Assembly (NCBI GenBank): GCA_934169725.1
Contig: CAKPOF010000001.1
Location: 393,925-457,924 of the forward strand
Direction of reading: 5' to 3'
Source of the DNA: an uncultured Clostridia bacterium
Lineage (GTDB): Bacteria; Bacillota; Clostridia; TANB77; CAG-508
Length of the DNA stretch: 64,000 nt
Position numbers and translations under genes: made by a program
The notes under the pieces: model-generated
The model's input: the letters and a program-made list of their open reading frames with translations, nothing else
The model's database searches: none
Told to the model about the DNA's origin: nothing
Shown here: positions 44,276-51,310 of the stretch, piece after piece
How positions within the stretch are numbered: the first letter of the stretch is position 1
Layout: every line of letters starts with the position of its first letter

Positions 44276-44583
44276 TGCTTTAAATTGGGATAGTATTTTG
44301 TTGTAACAAAAATAGAGAAAATAGATAAAGAACTATGTAAAATATTTTTTATCTTTTTTTTAAAAATTTCCTAAAATTGCAACATTTTAATGAAAAATTT
44401 GGATTTATATTATTAGAAACACTTATTTCAAATAATTAGAGTGATCTTAACAATAGGAGGAGGCTTTAATTGATTCTAAAAAAATATAAGTATTAGAATT
44501 CATGAAGTGATTTTTAGATGAAAAGAATTTTAAATTTCTTTTTGCATAATATTTAGAAAGAAATATTATGAGGGAGTTAAAAA
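44276..44583. other. Noncoding gap before the 71-residue gene
   Basis: About 300 bases without a credible gene. It has a palindrome TTTTGTTGTAACAAAA near 44295, two GGAGG-like sites near 44456 that lead into only a few codons, and a hairpin AATATTT/AAATATT just before the next gene. Probably remnants of an excised or decayed gene. Confidence 0.3.
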
Positions 44584-44799
44584 ATGCAAATTACTTCTAA
44601 TGAAATCTTTAATATAAAATATGTACAAATTTATCTAACAGAAGAAGAATTAAAAAGGAAAAGTACAAAAGAAGTAATAGAAAACTATAAAAAACAAAAA
44701 TACAAAATAGGAGTATTTATAACTGGAAAAAAGAATTATCCCGAAGTTCTTAAAAAAATAGTTATGAAACAAGTGGAAGTAGAGCAAAATGTATGCTAA
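44584..44799 (+). CDS. Small protein next to the recombinase, unknown
   Basis: 71 residues with a GAGGGAG site. Sequence parts are FNIKYVQIYLTEEELKRKST and YKIGVFITGKKNYPEVLKKI. Small genes of this size often sit just before large serine recombinases in clostridial elements; some act in excision or control, but no family is assigned here. It is 44 bases before the recombinase reading frame. Confidence 0.6.
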   Translation: MQITSNEIFNIKYVQIYLTEEELKRKSTKEVIENYKKQKYKIGVFITGKKNYPEVLKKIVMKQVEVEQNVC

Positions 44800-44843
44800 C
44801 ATAGACCAAGAGCAATATCAGGCAAAAGGAGGAAAAATGACAG

Positions 44844-46418
44844 TTGCACGGATATTGTAGATTGTCTAGAGACGAAGATAAAGAAAATTACTCAAGTATA
44901 GAGGAACAAAAAAGAATAATTAAAGAATATGTTTCTTCTCGTAATTGGATTATCGACGATAAAGACTTCTACATAGATGACAATGTTTCGGGATATACCT
45001 TTAATAGACCTGAATTTACAAAAATGTTAGAAAAAGTAAAAAGAGGAAAAATTGATGTAGTTATAGCAAAAGACTTATCAAGAATAGGAAGAAATAACGG
45101 AAAAGTTTTGGTGCTTATTGATGAATTCAAAGATATGCAAAAAAATATGATTTTAGTTTCAGAAATGGGAGGTACCTATGATGTACAAAATGATAGAGAT
45201 GATACTATTGGAATTACAACATGGTTCAATGAAAGATATGTAAAAGATTGTTCAAGAAAAACAAGAGATCATATGTATTCAAAACAAAAAGATGGAAGAT
45301 TAATTATGGGAAATTACTATGGCTATGAGAAAATTTTCAAAGATAATATACCTATGTTATATGTTATTGAAGAATTAAGACCAGTTATTAAACTAATATT
45401 CAAATTATATGTTGAGGATGGAATGGGATTTCAGAGAATTAGTAAAGAACTAAATACAAAATATAATTATCCTACACCATCTAAATATTATAGAGAAAAA
45501 CATTTAGAAAGAGGTAAGATATATAAGCATAAAATTCAAGAAAAATGGACAAAAGATATGGTAAGTAATATTTTAAAAAATGAAATTTATACTGGAACAT
45601 TAATTACTCATAAAAAACGAACTGTAAATATAAGAGGTAGAGCAGTAAAACTTCCAAAAGAGGAACAATTTATATTTGAAAATCATCATGAAGCTATAAT
45701 TTCAAAAGAGATATTCAATTTAGCGCAGGAAATAAGAACTAAAAAATCAAAACAAAATACTTCTGGAGCAAATACAAAAAGAGAATATTATTTTTCAGGA
45801 ATGTGTGTATGCGATAATTGTGGCTCTGGAATGTCAGGGATTATGATTAAAAGAAAAGTGAATGAAAAAGGTTATGACTGTTCAAAGTATAGACAATTTG
45901 GAACAAAAGTTTGTTGTTGCCATGAAGTAAAAGAAAAAGATATTCTAAATCATTTAAAAGAATTTTTAAAATTTACAAAACAGAAATATTTAGAAGAAAT
46001 AAAAAGTATAAAAATTGATATAAAACAAGATAAAACAGAGAATAATAAATATAAGTTACAAAATAAACTAAATATTTTAAATGAAGAATATAAAATGCTT
46101 GTTAATCAAAAAGTAAAAGAATTGGCAACTACAAACAACCAAATGTCAAGAGAAATTATTGAGAATACATATAAAGAACTAGAAAAAGAAAAGATGCAAA
46201 GTATCTCTTTCTTACAAGCATTATTAGAAAAAGATGAAAATAAAAATTTAAAAGAAAAGGTAAATAAGCTAAAAATTTCAATAGAGTATTTTGATGATGT
46301 TATAAATTCAGAAGTACCAAATAAAATGTTATTACAAATGATTATTGACAAAATATATATTGATAGAGATAAAACAATTAAATTTAACTTAAAAACAGAT
46401 ATTAATAAAATGATTTAA
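44844..46418 (+). CDS. Large serine recombinase of the element (5' end damaged?)
   Basis: Catalyses integration and excision. 524 residues: resolvase domain with the catalytic serine in YCRLSRDEDKENYSSIEEQK-type sequence (Ser8), VIAKDLSRIGRNNGKVL and DRDDTIGITTWFNERY; a recombinase domain (GMGFQRISKELNTKYNYPTP, MVSNILKNEIYTGTL); a zinc ribbon (CVCDNCGSGMSG with later Cys); and a coiled coil. The GGAGG site points to an ATG at 44837 that gives MTVARIL and stops; adding back one TA (ATATAT in place of ATAT) would yield MTVARIYCRLSR. As it stands, translation must start at the TTG at 44844 and lose the first strand. The stop lies 28 bases from the attR core. Confidence 0.88.
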   Translation: MHGYCRLSRDEDKENYSSIEEQKRIIKEYVSSRNWIIDDKDFYIDDNVSGYTFNRPEFTKMLEKVKRGKIDVVIAKDLSRIGRNNGKVLVLIDEFKDMQKNMILVSEMGGTYDVQNDRDDTIGITTWFNERYVKDCSRKTRDHMYSKQKDGRLIMGNYYGYEKIFKDNIPMLYVIEELRPVIKLIFKLYVEDGMGFQRISKELNTKYNYPTPSKYYREKHLERGKIYKHKIQEKWTKDMVSNILKNEIYTGTLITHKKRTVNIRGRAVKLPKEEQFIFENHHEAIISKEIFNLAQEIRTKKSKQNTSGANTKREYYFSGMCVCDNCGSGMSGIMIKRKVNEKGYDCSKYRQFGTKVCCCHEVKEKDILNHLKEFLKFTKQKYLEEIKSIKIDIKQDKTENNKYKLQNKLNILNEEYKMLVNQKVKELATTNNQMSREIIENTYKELEKEKMQSISFLQALLEKDENKNLKEKVNKLKISIEYFDDVINSEVPNKMLLQMIIDKIYIDRDKTIKFNLKTDINKMI

Positions 46419-46427
46419 GCACATCCC

Positions 46428-46460
46428 AAGATGTGTACTTTACGCCAGTATGTACTACTG
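46428..46460. promoter_or_regulatory. attR of the serine-recombinase element
   Basis: The element arm AAGATGTGTACTTTACG (46428-46444) runs into the CC centre (46445-46446), then chromosomal AGTATGTACTACTG. The core TTTACGCC is shared with attL. Confidence 0.82.
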
Positions 46461-46981
46461 AAATGATTGCTTTTACACGTGCACATACATATTTTTCTAA
46501 GATAAATACAGATTTATTAGGACTAAGTGTAGATAGTAATTCATCACATTTAGCTTGGGTATATGATATATATTGTAAAACTGGTATCAAAATATCATTT
46601 CCAATAATAGCAGATAGAAATGGAGAAATTGCCAGAAAATATGGTATGATTTCTAGTGATATAAGTAATACGGAGACAGTTAGAAATGTATATATTATTG
46701 ATGACAAGGGAATAATTAGAACAATATTAATTTATCCTATGAATGTAGGTAGGTTTATTCCTGAAATCATAAGAATAGTGCAGGCTTTACAAATGTCTGA
46801 TTGTGCAAAAGGATCAACAGCAGCTAATTGGATTCCTAATCAGCCTATTATTATTCCAAATCCAACTACACAAGAAAATTTATTTGAAAGAGTAGGGGAG
46901 ATTGAAAATAATAGAAATGGAATAAGTTGGTATTTGAGTTTTAAGAAGGCGCCAGATAAATGTATTGAAGATAATTGCTAA
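46439..46981 (+). pseudogene. Peroxiredoxin, 3' part, displaced by the element
   Basis: Continues in frame from the core as FTPVCTTEMIAFTRAHTYF, with the peroxidatic cysteine just beyond the insertion point. It goes on through LLGLSVDSNSSHLAWVYDI, FPIIADRNGEIARKYGM, VRNVYIIDDKGIIRTILIYP and MNVGRFIPEIIRIVQALQMS. A C-terminal tail of a long Prx6-type enzyme (NWIPNQPIIIPNPTTQENLF, CIEDNC) follows. Without its 5' part it has no start signal and is presumably not made. Confidence 0.9.
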
Positions 46982-47069
46982 AAAGTTTGAATATAAAATT
47001 AAAAAAATCACATAATAGTAGTATGGATTGTATAAAAGAATATATACAATTTTCAAAGGAGGTAATAAA

Positions 47070-47237
47070 ATGGAAGGTAATCAAAAAATACATTGTACTG
47101 TTGAAAGTTGTAGACATCATTTAAAAGCTGAAAATTTATGCAAATTGCAAGCAATTCAAGTCGAACCAACTAATAATTGTTCTACTAAGGAATGTGATGA
47201 ATCAATGTGTTCAAGTTATGATTATGAGAAGAATTAA
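47070..47237 (+). CDS. DUF1540 Cys-rich small protein
   Basis: 55 residues from the ATG at 47070 after AAAGGAGG. The spaced cysteines and histidines (HCTVESCRHHLKAENLCKLQ, NNCSTKECDESMCSSYDYE) are typical of DUF1540, a clostridial family of small metal-binding-looking proteins; some members are associated with spores. No function can be assigned from sequence. Its terminator overlaps the stop codon. Confidence 0.85.
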   Translation: MEGNQKIHCTVESCRHHLKAENLCKLQAIQVEPTNNCSTKECDESMCSSYDYEKN

Positions 47238-47260
47238 GTTTCTTCTCTTTAATTTTTTTT
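47226..47260 (+). terminator. Terminator after the DUF1540 gene
   Basis: Arms GAGAAGAA (47226-47233) and TTCTTCTC (47240-47247), followed by TTTAATTTTTTTT. The stop codon is in the loop. Confidence 0.85.
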
Positions 47261-47269
47261 ATTAATTTC

Positions 47270-47330
47270 TTGACATATTGCAAATTTAGAAATAAAATAT
47301 CTCTGGATTTTATAGTTCTGGGGATCCAGA
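47270..47330 (+). promoter_or_regulatory. fba promoter and leader hairpin
   Basis: TTGACA (47270-47275), 17-base spacer, TAAAAT (47293-47298). The start of the transcript would carry a hairpin TCTGGAT (47302-47308) / ATCCAGA (47324-47330), immediately before the AAAAGGAGG site. A 5' hairpin of this sort can stabilise mRNA. Confidence 0.7.
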
Positions 47331-47348
47331 AAAAAAGGAGGAAGAAAT

Positions 47349-48278
47349 ATGTTAGTTACAACAAAAGAAATGTTTGAAAAATCAATGAAAGAAGGTTATG
47401 CAATAGGTGCTTTTAATGTAAATAATATGGAAATAATACAAGGAATTGTAGATGCAGCACATGAAACACATTCACCAGTTATATTACAAGCATCTTCAAG
47501 TGCAATAAAATATGCAAGAATAGGATATTTAATGAAAATGGTACAAGCAGCTGTAGAAGAATATCCTGAAGTTCCAATAGCAATACATTTAGACCATGGA
47601 CCAGATTTTGAAACAGCTAAAATGTGTATTGATAATGGTTTCACTTCTGTAATGATAGATGGTTCTAAATATGACTTTGAAGAAAATGTTGCATTAACAA
47701 AAAAAGTTGTAGATTATGCACATTCTAAAGGGGTAGTAGTAGAAGCTGAACTTGGAAAATTAGCAGGAATAGAAGATGATGTAAATGTTTCAAGTGATGA
47801 TGCTATGTATACAGATCCTGCTCAAGCAGAAGAATTTGTAAGAAGAACAGGGTGTGATTCTTTAGCAATTGCTATAGGAACAAGTCATGGTGCTTATAAA
47901 TTTAAAGGAGAAGCAAAATTAAGATTTGATATTTTAAAAGAAATAAAAGAAAGAATTCCTAATACACCAATAGTATTACATGGAGCATCAACTGTTATTC
48001 CAGAATTAGTTAATATGTGTAATGAATATGGAGGAGATATTCCTGGAGCTAAAGGAGTACCTGATGAAATATTACATCAAGCAAGTTTATCAGGAGTTTC
48101 TAAAATAAATGTAGATACAGATTTAAGATTAGCTATGACAGCAGGTATAAGAAAAGTATTTGTAGAAGAACCAAATGCTTTTGATCCTAGAAAATATTTG
48201 ACACCAGCAAGAGAATTAATAAAAGAAACAGTTGCTCATAAAATGAGAGATGTTTTTGGATCTAGTGATAAAATTTAA
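47349..48278 (+). CDS. fba: Class II fructose-1,6-bisphosphate aldolase
   Basis: Zinc-dependent aldolase of glycolysis and gluconeogenesis. 309 residues with catalytic Asp82 and zinc ligand His83 in AIHLDHGPDFETAK, FTSVMIDGSKYDFEENV, VEAELGKLAGIEDDV, the Zn and phosphate-loop region AIAIGTSHGAYKFKG, VLHGAST and GVSKINVDTDLRLAMTAGIR. Class IIA-type sequence, common in Firmicutes. Own consensus promoter and a strong terminator make it a single-gene unit, likely highly expressed. Confidence 0.97.
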   Translation: MLVTTKEMFEKSMKEGYAIGAFNVNNMEIIQGIVDAAHETHSPVILQASSSAIKYARIGYLMKMVQAAVEEYPEVPIAIHLDHGPDFETAKMCIDNGFTSVMIDGSKYDFEENVALTKKVVDYAHSKGVVVEAELGKLAGIEDDVNVSSDDAMYTDPAQAEEFVRRTGCDSLAIAIGTSHGAYKFKGEAKLRFDILKEIKERIPNTPIVLHGASTVIPELVNMCNEYGGDIPGAKGVPDEILHQASLSGVSKINVDTDLRLAMTAGIRKVFVEEPNAFDPRKYLTPARELIKETVAHKMRDVFGSSDKI

Positions 48279-48324
48279 TTATTAGAGCAAAATATTGCCT
48301 TTTGTTCTTGTCCAAATATATGAA

Positions 48325-48366
48325 CCCCCAATTATTAATTTCTGATTATAATTGGGGGACTTTTTT
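48325..48366. terminator. Terminator between fba and smpB
   Basis: Arms CCCCCAATTAT (48325-48335) and ATAATTGGGGG (48348-48358), followed by ACTTTTTTAA. GC-rich base for this genome. Confidence 0.9.
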
Positions 48367-48820
48367 AATATTGATTTCTTTTTAGATTTATATTTATTTG
48401 TTTTTGGGCATCTTTTTTTGCAAGATCTTGTCTTTTATCATAAAGTTTTTTTCCTTTACCAATGCCTAACTCAAGTTTTACAAAATTCCCTTTAAAATAA
48501 ATACTTATAGGAATTAATGCATAACCTTTTTGTTGTGTAAGACCAATAAGTTTGTTAATTTCTCTTTTATTTAATAATAATTTTTTTGTTCTAAGTGGAT
48601 CTTTGTTAAAAATGTTTCCATGTTCATAAGGACTTATATGAAGACCAGACACAAAAATTTCGCCATTTTTTATATTTGCATAACTATCTTTTAAATTGAC
48701 TTTTCCAGCTCTTATAGATTTTATTTCAGTTCCATATAATACAATACCAGTTTCTATTTTATCCTCGATAAAATAGTTATGATATGCTGTTGGATTTTTT
48801 GCTATTAATTTTATATTCAT
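48365..48820 (-). CDS. smpB: SsrA-binding protein SmpB
   Basis: SmpB binds tmRNA and brings it to stalled ribosomes for trans-translation. 151 residues with [84 protein letters not shown] and the C-terminal basic tail [20 protein letters not shown]. The ssrA RNA itself was not recognised in the window. Confidence 0.97.
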   Translation of the reverse strand: MNIKLIAKNPTAYHNYFIEDKIETGIVLYGTEIKSIRAGKVNLKDSYANIKNGEIFVSGLHISPYEHGNIFNKDPLRTKKLLLNKREINKLIGLTQQKGYALIPISIYFKGNFVKLELGIGKGKKLYDKRQDLAKKDAQKQININLKRNQY

Positions 48821-48879
48821 ATAATAATTACCTCTAACTTTTTTGAATATTATAGCATATATTATTAAATAATAAAATA

Positions 48880-48913
48880 TATAGGTAGAAAATAATAAAT
48901 TTTTCTACCTATA
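48880..48913. terminator. Hairpin terminator downstream of the 48918 gene
   Basis: Arms TATAGGTAGAAAA (48880-48892) and TTTTCTACCTATA (48901-48913). It can act on the minus-strand gene ending at 48918. Confidence 0.8.
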
Positions 48914-48917
48914 ATTA

Positions 48918-49376
48918 CTAATCTCTTCTTGAATTATCATGATTAGAGGTTACTTGATTTGAATAATACCAGACAACAGCTATTATTGCTATTGCAGCAA
49001 TACCTAGAATTAGCCAAGTCCATGATGTTGCATTTAATCCCATAAATGTTGCATTTCCTTCTACTGAAGTTCTTGTAGCAGTATAAGTATCATTTCTTGA
49101 ACTTGAAGCTTTGTTGTTTATATTTTTTTCAGTATTATTTTCCATTCCCATTACAGAATCTCCTACATTATTCATAGTATTTTCAGCTTTATTTGTTGAG
49201 TTTTTTATTTCACCACCAATATCATTTGCTACATTTTCCACAGTATCTTCTGTTTTATTTACAGCATTTTTTACAGAATCGGAAGCATCGGTTAATGGGT
49301 TAGCAGCAAAACATAATGAGAATGAGAATATAATTGAAATTAAAATTGCCATTGATACAAAAATTCTTTTTTTCAT
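48918..49376 (-). CDS. Secreted/membrane-anchored small protein, unknown
   Basis: 152 residues. A signal peptide (MKKRIFVSMAILISIIFSFS, cleavage after CFA or so) is followed by a helical, Asn/Lys/Glu-rich middle with repeated AxN-type heptads (NAVNKTEDTVENVANDIGGE, NKAENTMNNVGDSVMGMENN), resembling LEA-like or YtxH-like amphipathic helices. A C-terminal membrane helix (WTWLILGIAAIAIIAVVWYY) and a short charged tail follow. Architecture resembles the next minus-strand gene pattern (49693). Confidence 0.7.
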   Translation of the reverse strand: MKKRIFVSMAILISIIFSFSLCFAANPLTDASDSVKNAVNKTEDTVENVANDIGGEIKNSTNKAENTMNNVGDSVMGMENNTEKNINNKASSSRNDTYTATRTSVEGNATFMGLNATSWTWLILGIAAIAIIAVVWYYSNQVTSNHDNSRRD

Positions 49377-49469
49377 GTATTATAACTCCTCCTTTTTAAA
49401 TTAAATATATTAATAAAATAATATAATCTCATTAATATTATAAAAAAAACAAAGAATTTTATACATGAA

Positions 49470-49650
49470 AAAAGTGGTATAGAAGAACAAAAGCGGACAT
49501 TAATAACTTTTGTGCTTATTAAAACATTTTAAAGTCCGCGTCTTTGTTCGTGTGCGAAATTTGCAAAGCAAATTTCTGTGCAATACATTTCTATTATAGG
49601 AAGTTCGGAGAACTTTCCTATAATAGAACAAAGCGATTCCCTAGTATATC
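49470..49650. other. Hairpin-rich intergenic stretch
   Basis: Contains GCGGAC/GTCCGC arms (about 49490 and 49533), GAAATTTGC-AAA-GCAAATTTC (about 49556-49576), a long palindrome CTATTATAGGAAGTT / AACTTTCCTATAATAG (about 49591-49626) and the words GAACAAAG and CTAGTATAT also found at 38.05-38.18 kb. No gene is credible here; a long plus-strand open frame is the mirror of the 49693 gene. Confidence 0.5.
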
Positions 49651-49685
49651 AAAAAAGATTTTAACTAATTATAAAGTTAAAATCT
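49650..49685 (-). terminator. Terminator of the 49693 gene
   Basis: Arms AGATTTTAACT (49656-49666) and AGTTAAAATCT (49675-49685). Read on the minus strand it is followed by TTTTTTGAT. Confidence 0.8.
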
Positions 49686-49692
49686 TAAATAA

Positions 49693-50094
49693 CTATTTGC
49701 TAAGTCTAATTAAAATTGCAATTGCCAATAATATCAATAAAACACCTATTGCAATTAGAATAATGCATAAAATATTAGATAAACCTAATCCACTATTTGA
49801 TGAATTTGTAGCAACAGTAGTTGTACTAGGTGTTGAAGTTGTATTAGTAGTAGAATTACTTGACGAATTGTTAGAACTGTTAGAGTTTGAATTTGTTGTT
49901 GAATTTGATGTATTACCAGATCCGTTAGAAGTGTTTGTATCATTTGTACTATTTGATGTTGAAACAGAGTTATCTGTATCTTCATCATCAGCATTGTCAT
50001 CCATATTCATATCTACTGCAAATACACTAGATGTTAAAGAAATTAATGTTACCAACAATAATAACATATACATAATTTTTGATTTTTTAATCAT
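49693..50094 (-). CDS. Secreted/membrane protein with Ser/Asn/Thr-rich linker
   Basis: 133 residues from the ATG after TATGGAGG. Signal peptide (MIKKSKIMYMLLLLVTLISL, cleavage near VFA), acidic start (DMNMDDNADDEDTDN), a roughly 70-residue linker of Ser, Asn, Thr and Gly (STSNSTNDTNTSNGSGNTSN and on), then a C-terminal membrane helix (LSNILCIILIAIGVLLILLA) with a basic tail. It looks like a surface stalk protein anchored by its C-terminal helix; function unknown. It follows the Xer-type gene on the same strand with a 98-base gap. Confidence 0.75.
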   Translation of the reverse strand: MIKKSKIMYMLLLLVTLISLTSSVFAVDMNMDDNADDEDTDNSVSTSNSTNDTNTSNGSGNTSNSTTNSNSNSSNNSSSNSTTNTTSTPSTTTVATNSSNSGLGLSNILCIILIAIGVLLILLAIAILIRLSK

Positions 50095-50192
50095 AAATCT
50101 ACCTCCATATAAGAATAAAATTATCATAAGTTCTTTTAATATGATACCACAAAAAAGGAAAACATGTCCAGTGTTTTTTAAAAATTTTAGGT

Positions 50193-51182
50193 CTATTGAT
50201 TAAATGTAGCTAAAGGGTTGTTTTCTACAGCATCACGAACCTGATTATTGTTAACATGAGTATATATTTCTGTTGTTGATATACTTTCATGACCTAACAA
50301 AACTTGTAATGCTCTAATATCAACTTTTCCATATTGATACATTAATGTAGCTGCTGTGTGACGTAATTTATGTACTGAATATTTTGAAGTATCTAAACCG
50401 GCTAATTGTAATTCTTTATTTACAATATGTTGAATAGTTCTTTTACTAATTCTTTCTTTTCTTTCACTTAAAAAAAGAGCTTTATTAGAGTTTAATTTGT
50501 CTACTTTAACACCTTGCTTAGGTCTAATTTGTAAATATTCATTAATAGCTCGTAAACATGCTTTATTTAAATATATAGTTCTTTCTTTGTTACCTTTTCC
50601 TATAACATTTAATTTTGCATCACTAAAATCTATATCTTTAATATTGATACCAACTAATTCTGATAAACGTAAACCACAGTTTAAAAAGAGTGTAATAATT
50701 GCAAAATCTCTTTTATAATTTCTATTATCCTCATTTTCTGTGACATTTAACAAGCGTTGACTTTCCTCTAAATTTAAATATTTAGGAAGCCTTTTATCAG
50801 ATTTTGGTGTTTCTAAATTTTGTGCAGGGTTTACGTCTATAAGATTTGCTTTTTGAGAAAGATATTTAAAAAATATTCTTATAGTTGATACTTTTCTGGC
50901 TCTTGTTGCAGATTTACTTCGTAGTTCTATAGCCATATAACTTATAAAAGCATGTATATCTGATAATGTTATTTTTTGAACTACACTAATTGAAATATCA
51001 TTAATTTTTATTTTAGAAAAATCAGTTTCATCTGTTAATTTAAAATGAATTTTTATAAATCTGAAAAACATCATCAAATCATAATTATATTCTTTTATGC
51101 TATTGGGAGATTTATTTAAAATTGTAGCACTATAATCTAAAAAAGAATTTATATATTCTGGATTTTCATCTCTATTTATCAT
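50193..51182 (-). CDS. XerC/XerD-type tyrosine recombinase
   Basis: 329 residues from the ATG at 51182 after AGGAG. N-terminal SAM-like domain (SFLDYSATILNKSPNSIKEY), catalytic domain with Arg in NCGLRLSELVGI, Lys in GKGNKERTIYL, HxxR in YSVHKLRHTAATLM, His in LGHESISTTEIYTHV and the nucleophile Tyr in the same motif. The length and gene context (no phage genes next to it) suggest a chromosomal recombinase for dimer resolution rather than a mobile-element integrase, but a site (dif) was not found in the window. Confidence 0.88.
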   Translation of the reverse strand: MINRDENPEYINSFLDYSATILNKSPNSIKEYNYDLMMFFRFIKIHFKLTDETDFSKIKINDISISVVQKITLSDIHAFISYMAIELRSKSATRARKVSTIRIFFKYLSQKANLIDVNPAQNLETPKSDKRLPKYLNLEESQRLLNVTENEDNRNYKRDFAIITLFLNCGLRLSELVGINIKDIDFSDAKLNVIGKGNKERTIYLNKACLRAINEYLQIRPKQGVKVDKLNSNKALFLSERKERISKRTIQHIVNKELQLAGLDTSKYSVHKLRHTAATLMYQYGKVDIRALQVLLGHESISTTEIYTHVNNNQVRDAVENNPLATFNQ

Positions 51183-51310
51183 ATGTATCACTCCTGTTCA
51201 TATTTTTAATTATTATATATCAAATGTATAAATTTTAAAATAGAAAATTTGATTTTTTTCTTTAATATGATATACTATGTATAAATTTTATAATAAAGGA
51301 TAAATAGTCT

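Larger units (their letters stand above)
39289..46446. mobile_element. 7.16-kb integrated element with serine recombinase and enzyme cargo
   Basis: The boundaries are defined by the two halves of a peroxiredoxin gene and the repeated 8-base core TTTACGCC. Joining the outer flanks gives TTT ACG CCA GTA TGT, restoring F-T-P-V-C of the active site. Joining the inner flanks gives a dyad attP: AAGATGTGTACTTTACG, CC, CGTAAAGTCTTAATCTT. Contents in order: a Rep-like HTH remnant, a structured noncoding stretch, a phosphoketolase-like enzyme, a methyltransferase, a radical SAM protein, a 71-residue protein and the large serine recombinase next to attR. No conjugation genes are present, so it would be a small integrative element, possibly mobilised by others. 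Confidence 0.85.

Noticed and set aside
49544..50203. Long plus-strand open frame of 219 codons
   Set aside because: It is the mirror of the minus-strand Ser/Asn/Thr-rich gene: repetitive codons keep the opposite strand open. No ribosome-binding site, and the minus-strand product has a signal peptide, a GGAGG site and a terminator.
50193..51182. Xer-type recombinase as integrase of a second mobile element
   Set aside because: No direct repeats, phage or conjugation genes border it; core genes lie on both sides, so a chromosomal Xer role is simpler.
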